Assembly (NCBI RefSeq): GCF_947503045.1
Contig: NZ_CANNCF010000003.1
Location: 1-64,000, forward strand
DNA length: 64,000 nt
Source: an uncultured Tateyamaria sp.
GTDB taxonomy: Bacteria > Pseudomonadota > Alphaproteobacteria > Rhodobacterales > Rhodobacteraceae
Direction: 5' to 3'
Under the pieces are notes generated by a model. That model worked only from the letters and a program-made list of their open reading frames with translations, made no database searches and was not told the DNA's origin. Of the stretch, positions 52,495 through 60,119 are shown piece after piece; position 1 is the stretch's first letter; each line of letters begins with the position of its first letter. A program made the position numbers and the translations under genes.

Positions 52495-52908
52495 TCAGAC
52501 TGACAGCTTGGCCAGATCCTGAGACAGGGCGCGCGCGTCTGCGATGCTTTGCTGCAGTGCGGCCAGACGCGCCGCATCCGTGTTGCCCGTCGGTTGAGCG
52601 ACCAGCACCGCATTGATGCGATTGGAGGTCGCCGTGTCCGTGCGGCCCAGCGCATTGCGTTGGTTCACGATCTGCACCTTCAGACGGGCCAGTTCGGATT
52701 CCGAGCTTTGGATTTGCGCGGCCAGATTGGCGTTGCGCACGCGCGAGGCTTCGATCTGCGCCTCATCGGCGTCGATCTGGGACTGGTAAGTGCCGGTTGT
52801 GATCCCCGACACCCCGTTGAAGAATCCGCCATCCGCCGGGTCCGTGCTGGTGGTCATGCAGGCGGACAGCCCGCCAAACGCCACGAGGACTGTCCACTTC
52901 ATGCCCAT
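52495..52908 (-). CDS. small lipoprotein with coiled coil
   Basis: The 137-residue protein has a lipoprotein signal (VLVAFGGLSAC, lipobox LSAC) and a mature part that is largely helical (DADEAQIEASRVRNANLAA, SESELARLKVQIVNQRNAL). It is probably attached to the outer membrane by its N-terminal Cys. GAGGGG lies 6 bases before the ATG. It is the third gene, 10 bases downstream of the second lipoprotein gene and in the same leftward run as the caspase-fold gene, so it is part of the envelope module. Confidence 0.72.
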   Translation of the reverse strand: MGMKWTVLVAFGGLSACMTTSTDPADGGFFNGVSGITTGTYQSQIDADEAQIEASRVRNANLAAQIQSSESELARLKVQIVNQRNALGRTDTATSNRINAVLVAQPTGNTDAARLAALQQSIADARALSQDLAKLSV

Positions 52909-52918
52909 GTCACGCCCC

Positions 52919-53623
52919 TCACAGTGAGCCTGCCAGATCGTTGGCGACGGCCTTCATTTCGGCGATGCTGTTGGCCATGGCCTGCAGTTGCGGATCAATC
53001 GGGGCGACCTCGTCGTTGCGGCGTTTGGTCAGATCACGGGCGGCGGTGAATTCCTCTTGCCGCTTGGTGGCGCCATCAATGGCCAGCATCATCTGGGACA
53101 GGTTGTTGTTGGCCTCGGCGGTTTCACGGGCAAGCTCAGCCGGGGTTGCGGCCCCTTGGGTGGCTTTCAGGCGCACGGCGGTCAATTCCTGTTTCTGCAC
53201 GGCAAGGGCCGCATTCATGGCCGCAAGGGTTGCCTCCATTTCCTGCGCGTGCCGGTCCAGATCGGTCTGCACCTGTTTCAGGCGACGCGCACGCCGGGTG
53301 AACTTGCGCTGCACAAAGGCGACATAGGTGCCCGCCGCAGCCCCTGCCCCGGCACCAATGCTGATACCGATCCCGATGTCGTCGCTCCCCCCAAGTGTCA
53401 GACCGGCCAGACCGCCCGCAGCACCGCCCGCGGCGGCGCCTTCCAGAATGGTCCTTTGCATGGCCTTGGCCGCACGGCGCAATTCCACTTCCTGCGGCGT
53501 GTCACCCTGGGCCACGGTGGCGCTGACCTGTTCGGTTGCCGTGCCGCTGTCACAGGCAGCCAGCGCCATGCTGCCGATCAGCAAAGCGGCCGTTATCCTT
53601 GAGAAATGAGATCTGCCAGCCAT
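52919..53623 (-). CDS. lipoprotein with glycine-zipper segment and coiled coil
   Basis: The 234-residue protein has a lipoprotein signal (LLIGSMALAAC). A glycine-zipper stretch (GAAAGGAAGGLAGLTLGG and GIGISIGAGAGAAAG) that could insert in a membrane lies at about residues 62-100. A long coiled coil follows (RRLKQVQTDLDRHAQEMEATL and on to the end). AAGGAAGC before the ATG at 53623 lies inside the end of the caspase-fold gene, so the two genes overlap by 31 bases. It is likely an envelope partner of that protein. Confidence 0.78.
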   Translation of the reverse strand: MAGRSHFSRITAALLIGSMALAACDSGTATEQVSATVAQGDTPQEVELRRAAKAMQRTILEGAAAGGAAGGLAGLTLGGSDDIGIGISIGAGAGAAAGTYVAFVQRKFTRRARRLKQVQTDLDRHAQEMEATLAAMNAALAVQKQELTAVRLKATQGAATPAELARETAEANNNLSQMMLAIDGATKRQEEFTAARDLTKRRNDEVAPIDPQLQAMANSIAEMKAVANDLAGSL

Positions 53624-55137
53624 TTGTAGCTTCCTTTTGTGTCTTCGTCTGTTTGCGCAAGATGGCGCAGAAAAATCGAGGCGTTTTCGTTCAGCCGTTG
53701 CCCCGTGGCCCCCAGATCGCGGCTGCGATCCGCGCTGCCCAGCAGGGACAGGGTCGCATCATCCGGGAAAAAGGCCGATGAGGCGTCCAGAATGTCGTCG
53801 TAATAGGTCCGCGTCTCATCCAGCCGCCGCAGCACGACGCCTTGGGCCCGCAGGATGTCGTTGATGTCACGGCGCGCCTGATCGACCAGTGGCAGGGCGT
53901 CTGCGTTGGTCTTGGCGATCTCCTCCATCTGGGCCAGCGCGTCCTGCGAGATTTTCAGAGTGCGTCTGATGCCGCGCAGGGCCACCAGATCGGTGCGCAG
54001 TTGCTGCAAGGTGGTAGCGGCCAGAAAGATCGACATACGTGCGGCATCTGCATAGACCTGTTCGGCGCTCATGGCGGACGGATCAGGCAGGCGCTGTTGA
54101 TAGATGCGCAATCCCCGGCTGAGGTTTTCACCGGTTTCAAGGCCAAGGATGCTCAACGCCGCCGTCAGCTTGTTCGTGTCGGCAGAGGCGATCAGGACCT
54201 CGGGCGTGTCTGCCTGGGCAAGGCGGGCAGAGGATTTAAGCGCGACGATGCGGTCCTGCGCAAAGCGTTCAAACAGACCGTTCGGATAGTCCGCGAGGTA
54301 GCGCTCAAAGGCCTCGACATCGAGGCTGGCCGAGATTTGCCGCCAGCGGCTCAGCTCATCCACCTGCGCGTCGGCAATCACGGGCGAGGACGTGGCGGGG
54401 TTGAAACTGTGCTCGCCCAGCACCGCCTCTTCGACCCATGGAATCTGGCGCCCACCCGTTTCCAGCACCACCTCTTGGCGCACCCGACCCAGCATCAGGC
54501 GCGCATCAAGCGCCGGGGTGTCGAGATGTTTCAGAAGCGCCGAGGTATAGACCGAATTCTCGCCCAGCCCGTCATAGGCCACGTTGCCCGGATCGGTGGC
54601 ATAGGCGATCAACAGCCCTGCCCCGCCGCTGTCGCGCACAAGACCCGGGCGCACAAGACCGTTGGTCGAGAACGGGTTGTTGCGGCAGGCATCAAGGATG
54701 ACGATGCCGATGGCGGGGGCGGCGATGGTCATGGTCTGGCGCACGTCACTCATCGACAGCGAGGTGCGGCGCATCGCGCCCAGTTCTCCCCCCGCAAAAT
54801 CGGTGCCAACCAGATAGTTTTCACCTCCGATCTGCACGCCGTGGCCGGCATAGAAAAACACCGCCATCTCGGCGCCTGTCGCGGCGACCTGAAAGTCCTG
54901 CAAGGCCTGTTTCATTCCCGCCGCATCCGTGTCCGCCACCTCGATCACCTCAAAGGACAAATCACGCAGTGCTTCGCCAAGGGCGGACACATCGTTGACC
55001 GGGTTGCGCAATTCCATGTCAGGCACGGAATAGCCCGAGTTCCCGATCAAGAGGGCAACCCGTTCGGCCCATGCCGCGGGGGCCGTCCCCAACAACAGGC
55101 ATGCAACGACAAGCACATGGAGCGTTCTGTAGATCAT
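53593..55137 (-). CDS. secreted caspase-fold (peptidase C14) protein
   Basis: The 514-residue protein has a Sec signal peptide (residues 1-24, ending APAAWA), so it acts in the periplasm or envelope. The caspase-like domain (about residues 26-250) has both catalytic residues: His99 in FFYAGHGVQIGG and Cys151 in VILDACRNNPF. The rest is helical and of unknown fold. Caspase-fold proteins in bacteria take part in signalling and regulated proteolysis. It is the first gene of a leftward run with two lipoproteins and is divergent from an OmpA-domain gene and a membrane Ser/Thr kinase gene, which suggests a joint function; the link is inferred. Confidence 0.85.
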   Translation of the reverse strand: MIYRTLHVLVVACLLLGTAPAAWAERVALLIGNSGYSVPDMELRNPVNDVSALGEALRDLSFEVIEVADTDAAGMKQALQDFQVAATGAEMAVFFYAGHGVQIGGENYLVGTDFAGGELGAMRRTSLSMSDVRQTMTIAAPAIGIVILDACRNNPFSTNGLVRPGLVRDSGGAGLLIAYATDPGNVAYDGLGENSVYTSALLKHLDTPALDARLMLGRVRQEVVLETGGRQIPWVEEAVLGEHSFNPATSSPVIADAQVDELSRWRQISASLDVEAFERYLADYPNGLFERFAQDRIVALKSSARLAQADTPEVLIASADTNKLTAALSILGLETGENLSRGLRIYQQRLPDPSAMSAEQVYADAARMSIFLAATTLQQLRTDLVALRGIRRTLKISQDALAQMEEIAKTNADALPLVDQARRDINDILRAQGVVLRRLDETRTYYDDILDASSAFFPDDATLSLLGSADRSRDLGATGQRLNENASIFLRHLAQTDEDTKGSYKWLADLISQG

Positions 55138-55369
55138 GCGCCAACTCTAACACTGTTTTTCGATGTCGGCGAAGGGCTTTGACGCCAGTACCGCGATTTT
55201 CCACCACCCACACGGGAACGCCGGTCGAGGCGCGCATACCGCGTTTGATCAGTCCGGCAAAACCATGCCTGAACCTTTGGCGCGCCGCGAAAAGGTTGGC
55301 ATCATTACAGGGTTGCGATAGGGTTTTGAGGCATTACCCGCATATTTTTTTTGTGAAGGAACTGCCACG

Positions 55370-55927
55370 ATGACACGTTTCAATACACTGCTGGCCACGC
55401 TTGCAGCTGCAACGATCAGTTTCGCTGTTCCGGCCATGGCGCAGGACGATTCAACGCCCTCCGTCGAAGAAATGGCGGAAAATTTCAAAAAGCAGAAGAC
55501 CCGGGGGCTCGTGCTTTCCAAGCCCGCCACAGAGTCTGCCGCGGCCCAACCTGCGACTGTTCCCGAAGATGTCGCCACGATCATTCCCAAGGACGAGCAG
55601 GTGAATATCAGCGTCTCCTTTGACTTTGACTCCGCTGCCCTGCGCGAGGATGAAAAGCCCAAGCTGGTCGCGCTGTGCAATGCGCTGAAATCCGCCGATG
55701 TTCAGATGGTGCGCATTCTGGGCCACACGGATTCGTCGGGCTCAGCCGACTACAACAAGCGTCTGTCCAAACTGCGCGCCGAAGAGGTCAAACGGTTTCT
55801 CGTCTCTGACTGCGGCTATCCGGATGACCGGATGGAGGCCCTGGGCGTGGGCGAGGAATTCCCCTATGACGCCGAAAACCCTCGCGCGGATGTCAACCGG
55901 CGCGTCGAGTTCCAGGCGCTGAGCTAG
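55370..55927 (+). CDS. OmpA-family peptidoglycan-binding protein
   Basis: The 185-residue protein has a Sec signal peptide (ending VPAMAQ) and a C-terminal OmpA/MotB-type domain (from about residue 80): VSFDFDSAALREDEKP, ILGHTDSSGSADYNKRLSKLRAEEVKRFL and NRRVEFQ. This domain binds the diaminopimelate of peptidoglycan. AAGGAA precedes the ATG. It is divergent from the caspase-fold gene (232-base spacer) and is followed after 53 bases by the kinase gene on the same strand. Confidence 0.87.
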   Translation: MTRFNTLLATLAAATISFAVPAMAQDDSTPSVEEMAENFKKQKTRGLVLSKPATESAAAQPATVPEDVATIIPKDEQVNISVSFDFDSAALREDEKPKLVALCNALKSADVQMVRILGHTDSSGSADYNKRLSKLRAEEVKRFLVSDCGYPDDRMEALGVGEEFPYDAENPRADVNRRVEFQALS

Positions 55928-55980
55928 CCCGCCCCCGTACGGCGCAACATTACTGATCCCAAACGGGGCGAGGACCACAC

Positions 55981-58164
55981 GTGACTGCAGGCGACAACCC
56001 CGGCATCTTCCAAATCGGGGATGTGTTGAACAACACCTACCGGATCGACAAGGTTCTTGGCCTTGGCGGCACCTCCGAAGTCTACCGCGCGGTCAGCGAG
56101 ATTTCCGGTCGTGTGGTCGCGGTCAAGGCGCTGCGAGCCGAGTTTTCCCGCAACGAGGATTTCCTTGCGCTGATGACGCGCGAGGAGGCCATGCGCGAGA
56201 TCCGCCATGACGCCATTGTGCGCTATTACGACAACCAGCGCACCGATGACGGGCATGTCTATCTGGTTATGGACTATGTCGATGGGCCCGGTCTTGATCA
56301 AAAGATCAAGGATGGCGGCATGTCCGCCGAAGATGTGATCACCATTTGTCGCCGGGTGGCAGAGGGGCTGCGCGCCGCCCATGCCAAGAACATCGTCCAC
56401 CGCGATCTGTCCCCTGACAATATCATCCTGCGAAATGGCGACCCCAATGATGCAGTAATCATCGACTTCGGCATCGCAAAAGACACTAATCCGGGCGCCG
56501 AAACCATTGTCGGCAACGAATTTGCAGGCAAATACGCCTATGCCGCGCCTGAACAGCTGAGCGGGCAGACAGACGAGCGCGCAGATATCTACGCGCTTGG
56601 CGCGCTGTTGTTGTCTACCTTTCGAGGCAAGCGTCCCAATATCGGCAGCAACCTGATGAATGTCGTCAACATCAAGTCCCTGCCGCTGGACACCGAGGGC
56701 GTGCCCGAACCGCTCAAGACCCTGATTGATCGCATGACCCGGCCCGATCGCGATCACCGCCTGCAAGCGGCCCAGGAGGTGCTGGACGAGATTGACGGGC
56801 GCAATCCCGCGCCCGAGGCCACTGATGACGACCGCACCGTGGTTATGCCGCGTTCGAAACGGGACGAACCGGCCTTGTCCGAGGTGGCCACCATTGTTGA
56901 GCCGCAATCCCCCGCCCCGACGCCCACACCCGCACCGCCAGACGACCCGGAACCGCGCAAGTCACGCGGGCCGATGATGCTGGTGCTTGCAGTGCTTGTG
57001 GTCACCGCCACCGGATTGGTTGCGTATTTTTCAGGCGCCATCGACGGTTTGCTCGGGCCCCGCTATCCGGTAGTCGAACCCTATACCCTGCTGGTGTCCC
57101 GCGACGAAAACGAACAACCCGTGGCACAGGGTCACGTGCCCTCGGAGTCCGTGCACGACACACTTGGCGCACTGATCACCGAAACGGGCGGCACACCCGA
57201 CCTGACCCTTGCCAGCGGCGCAATACCCGACAGTTGGGGCCCTGACGTCCTGCGCCTGATCGAGGCCGTGCGCCATCTGCCCGAATGGGAGGTGCGCGCC
57301 GATGAAACCACCGCTCGGATCACAGGCCTGACCTATGACCGGGCCGAGCGGGACAGGCTGATCTCCGCATTCGACCTCCCTGACATGCGGGGCGCGTTCG
57401 AGGTGAGTGCGGCGATTGATCTGGGCCCGCGCATTCTGAGTGCGCAGGCGTTGACGCCAATCCTTGCCACCTATCAGACCTGCGGCGATCTAAACGTTCT
57501 GGACGCCCCGCCGACCGGCTATCCGAATGGCGCGCAGGTGAGTGTTGTGGGCCGCGTCGACAGCACAGCGACCCGCGATGCGCTGGCCAACCGGCTGATT
57601 GATACGATCGGCGACCGCACCCTGCGCCTTGATATTCAGGTGCTGAACCCGACCCTGTGCCTGATCGACGGCGTCCTGCCCAACGTGCCCGAGGCGGGTG
57701 TGCGCCTCGATTTCAGAGAGGGCAGCAACCCGACCGCCAACCATGCCGGTACTTTCCTTGTCGGGGAAAACCCGATCATCGAGGTGGTGATCCCGCCTGA
57801 GATGACCGAAGGCTATCTCTATGTGTCGGCGCTGGATGTGTCGGGCAACGTGTTCCACCTGCTGCCCAACCTGCTGTTTGCGGACAATGACCTTGAAACG
57901 CTGCGCGATGGCCGTGACGGAGACATACGGATCCGCGTGGCCCACAGTATTGCCGACGGGCGGGACGGTGGCAAATTGGCCTTTGTGGTGGATGATACTT
58001 CGCTGGGCAAAACCAAGATCATCGCCATCCATTCGGATCAGCAGATTTTCGAAGGCCTGCGCCCGACCACGGAATCCGCAGGCGGCTATGCGAATGCGCT
58101 GGCCCAGCGCCTGGGCGCGATCAATTCACTGGACAGCCGCATCCTGACAACGGTCAATCGGTGA
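55981..58164 (+). CDS. membrane Ser/Thr protein kinase with C-terminal DUF4384-like sensor
   Basis: The 727-residue protein starts with GTG, with GAGG upstream. An N-terminal Hanks-type kinase domain (about 20-270) has the G-loop GLGGTSEV, the ATP-binding Lys49 (VAVKAL), the catalytic loop HRDLSPDN (140-147), DFG (162-164) and APE (189-191). A Pro-rich, basic linker with possible phosphorylation sites (DRTVV, VATIV) leads to one membrane segment (about 331-352), and the C-terminal half is periplasmic and resembles DUF4384-type domains (YLYVSALDVSGNVFHLLP). The kinase would sense something outside and phosphorylate cytoplasmic targets. It is in the envelope module with the OmpA and caspase-fold genes. 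Confidence 0.87.
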   Translation: MTAGDNPGIFQIGDVLNNTYRIDKVLGLGGTSEVYRAVSEISGRVVAVKALRAEFSRNEDFLALMTREEAMREIRHDAIVRYYDNQRTDDGHVYLVMDYVDGPGLDQKIKDGGMSAEDVITICRRVAEGLRAAHAKNIVHRDLSPDNIILRNGDPNDAVIIDFGIAKDTNPGAETIVGNEFAGKYAYAAPEQLSGQTDERADIYALGALLLSTFRGKRPNIGSNLMNVVNIKSLPLDTEGVPEPLKTLIDRMTRPDRDHRLQAAQEVLDEIDGRNPAPEATDDDRTVVMPRSKRDEPALSEVATIVEPQSPAPTPTPAPPDDPEPRKSRGPMMLVLAVLVVTATGLVAYFSGAIDGLLGPRYPVVEPYTLLVSRDENEQPVAQGHVPSESVHDTLGALITETGGTPDLTLASGAIPDSWGPDVLRLIEAVRHLPEWEVRADETTARITGLTYDRAERDRLISAFDLPDMRGAFEVSAAIDLGPRILSAQALTPILATYQTCGDLNVLDAPPTGYPNGAQVSVVGRVDSTATRDALANRLIDTIGDRTLRLDIQVLNPTLCLIDGVLPNVPEAGVRLDFREGSNPTANHAGTFLVGENPIIEVVIPPEMTEGYLYVSALDVSGNVFHLLPNLLFADNDLETLRDGRDGDIRIRVAHSIADGRDGGKLAFVVDDTSLGKTKIIAIHSDQQIFEGLRPTTESAGGYANALAQRLGAINSLDSRILTTVNR

Positions 58165-58645
58165 AGGGCAGATTGCCCAGTACCGCCTTGATCTGCCACA
58201 ATCGGTGGCCCGCCTGACCGGCTATCCTTTTGCGCAGTATCTGCCCGCTTTTGACGTGGCCGTGGCCGCGCCGGGCTACAACACGTTTTGCGAACATATG
58301 GCGGCGGGCTTGCCGACGCTGTGGGTGCCCAATGAGAATGAACAGATGGACCGCCAGATTGACCGTGCACGCTATGCAGTGCAACGGGGATGCGGGCTGA
58401 TGGTGCGCCGCACGGCACCCTTTGATGTGGCCCATGCCCTGTCCACACTTCTGGATCGGGATGCGCGTGGGGCCATGGCCGCTGCCGGGGCGCGTTTCGC
58501 CGCGCAGAACATGGGCCAGAACGGGGCTGCCGAGATTGCAGCGCTGGTTGGCGATCTGGCCACGTCCTCCATCGCACGTCTGCCGATGATCGCCGCGCGC
58601 GATGTGGAAGAGGCCGAGCCTGCCCCCGCACCCGAGCCGGTTTGA
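58149..58645 (+). pseudogene. 5'-truncated glycosyltransferase fragment
   Basis: An open frame running from just after a TGA at 58146, partly under the end of the kinase gene, encodes only the C-terminal domain of a MurG-like glycosyltransferase: PAFDVAVAAPGYNTFCEHMAAGLPTLWVPNENEQMDRQIDRA and the following helix. The N-terminal acceptor domain is missing. The first candidate start, a GTG at 58205, has no ribosome binding site. The break lies at the kinase 3' end, so it looks like a gene cut by recombination when the module was inserted. A hairpin follows at 58647. Confidence 0.7.
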
Positions 58646-58646
58646 A

Positions 58647-58665
58647 CGGGCGCACCTAGCGCCCG
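58647..58665 (+). terminator. GC hairpin after glycosyltransferase fragment
   Basis: CGGGCGC and GCGCCCG form a perfect 7-bp stem with a 5-base loop, right after the stop of the fragment at 58645. There is no T-run. Confidence 0.5.
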
Positions 58666-58776
58666 CGCCGCGCTGGAACCGATCAGCGGCGCTGTTTGTA
58701 CTTGCGAAGATGCCCCACTCTGGCGGATGCTTGGAAGGACAAGGACACATACCGATGACGAGAAGGGACCGGCCCC

Positions 58777-59637
58777 GTGCGCTATGAAAGACCCCAGACA
58801 CTCGAGGATGCTGCCGCCCTGCTGGCCGCTGCAGATGCGCCCGCCTTTGTGCTGGCAGGTGGCACCGACCTGCTGGTCAGGATGCAGAACGACAATTTCG
58901 AAGCGGACCTGATTGTCGACATCAAGTCCATCGCGGGCATGGGTGACATCGTGCAAAGCGATGCGGGCTTTGTCATCGGGGCCGCCGTGCCCTGCGCGGC
59001 CCTGTCCGAGGATGCAGCCCTCGTCGCCGCGTGGCCTGGCGTGGTCGAGGCGGCAAACCTGATCGGCTCAACCCAGATACAGGGGCGCTGCACGGTTGCG
59101 GGCAACCTCTGTAATGCCTCGCCTGCCGCTGACAGCGTGCCAGCGCTTGTGGCCGCCGATGCGCGGGTGCGGATTGCGGGGCCAAACGGCACCCGCGAGG
59201 CGGCAGTGATCGACATCCCCACGGGACCGGGCAAAACCTCACTCGCCAAGGGAGAAATCATCGAAGCGGTCCTACTGCCCAAGCGCGCGGCGCAGGCGGG
59301 CGATGCTTACTTGCGTTTTATCCCGCGCACCGAAATGGACATCGCCGTCGTCGGCGTCAGCGTGAACCTGACGCTGGATGCGGGTGGCACCGTCACATCG
59401 GCGCGCGTCGCCCTTGGGGCCGTCGGGCCGACCGTGATGTTGGTTGACGCCGCGGCAGAGGCGATCATCGGCACCAGCCTTGATGACGCAGCCCTTGATG
59501 CACTGGCCGCCGCCTGTTCAGCGGCCAGCACACCAATTGACGACAAACGCGGCACGGTCGCATTCCGCACCAAGGTCGCAGGCGTGCTCGCACGCCGCGC
59601 CGCACAGACCGCATATACACGCGCAGGAGGGAAATGA
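58777..59637 (+). CDS. molybdenum hydroxylase, FAD-binding medium subunit
   Basis: The 286-residue protein starts with GTG, with AAGGGA upstream. It is the CoxM-type FAD subunit of a xanthine dehydrogenase-family enzyme, with FVLAGGTDLLVRM and IQGRCTVAGNLCNASPAAD for FAD binding. It passes electrons from the 2Fe-2S clusters to its acceptor. Its stop overlaps the start of the small-subunit gene. The order M-S-L is that of the CO dehydrogenase cox cluster, but the large subunit does not carry its active-site motif. Confidence 0.87.
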   Translation: MRYERPQTLEDAAALLAAADAPAFVLAGGTDLLVRMQNDNFEADLIVDIKSIAGMGDIVQSDAGFVIGAAVPCAALSEDAALVAAWPGVVEAANLIGSTQIQGRCTVAGNLCNASPAADSVPALVAADARVRIAGPNGTREAAVIDIPTGPGKTSLAKGEIIEAVLLPKRAAQAGDAYLRFIPRTEMDIAVVGVSVNLTLDAGGTVTSARVALGAVGPTVMLVDAAAEAIIGTSLDDAALDALAAACSAASTPIDDKRGTVAFRTKVAGVLARRAAQTAYTRAGGK

Positions 59638-60119
59638 TGGCCTCGATAGCAGTCAGCACGACGATCAACGACGATGATGTGGAATTCCTGTGCCAGCCGG
59701 ACGAGACACTGCTGGATGTCCTACGCAACCGTTTGGGCCTGATGGGCGCCAAGGAAGGCTGCGGCACCGGCGATTGCGGGGCCTGCAGTGCGATCATGGA
59801 CGGGCGTGTGGTTTGCTCTTGCCTTGTGCTCGGTGCCGAGGCGCAAGGGCGCACCATCGAGACCATCGAAGGCATGGCGGACGGAGGTGAACTGCACCCG
59901 CTCCAGCGCAAGTTCATCGAACATGCCGCCCTGCAATGCGGTATCTGCACACCGGGCTTTCTGATCGCGGCAAAGGCGCTTTTGGAAGTGAACCCGGACC
60001 CGAGCGAGACTGAAATCCGCTTTTGGCTTGCCGGAAACCTGTGCCGCTGCACCGGATACGACAAGATCGTGCGCGCCGTTCAGGACGCCGCACGTGAAAT
60101 GAGGGGGGAAACCGCATGA
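59634..60119 (+). CDS. molybdenum hydroxylase, 2Fe-2S small subunit
   Basis: The 161-residue small subunit carries two 2Fe-2S clusters: an N-terminal ferredoxin-type CGTGDCGACSAI (with the fourth Cys later) and a C-terminal all-helical CGICTPGFL...CRCTGYDKI. It is the electron-transfer link between the molybdenum centre and FAD. The ATG at 59634 or the adjacent one at 59637 starts the gene, overlapping the FAD subunit gene. Its stop overlaps the large-subunit start. Confidence 0.92.
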   Translation: MMASIAVSTTINDDDVEFLCQPDETLLDVLRNRLGLMGAKEGCGTGDCGACSAIMDGRVVCSCLVLGAEAQGRTIETIEGMADGGELHPLQRKFIEHAALQCGICTPGFLIAAKALLEVNPDPSETEIRFWLAGNLCRCTGYDKIVRAVQDAAREMRGETA

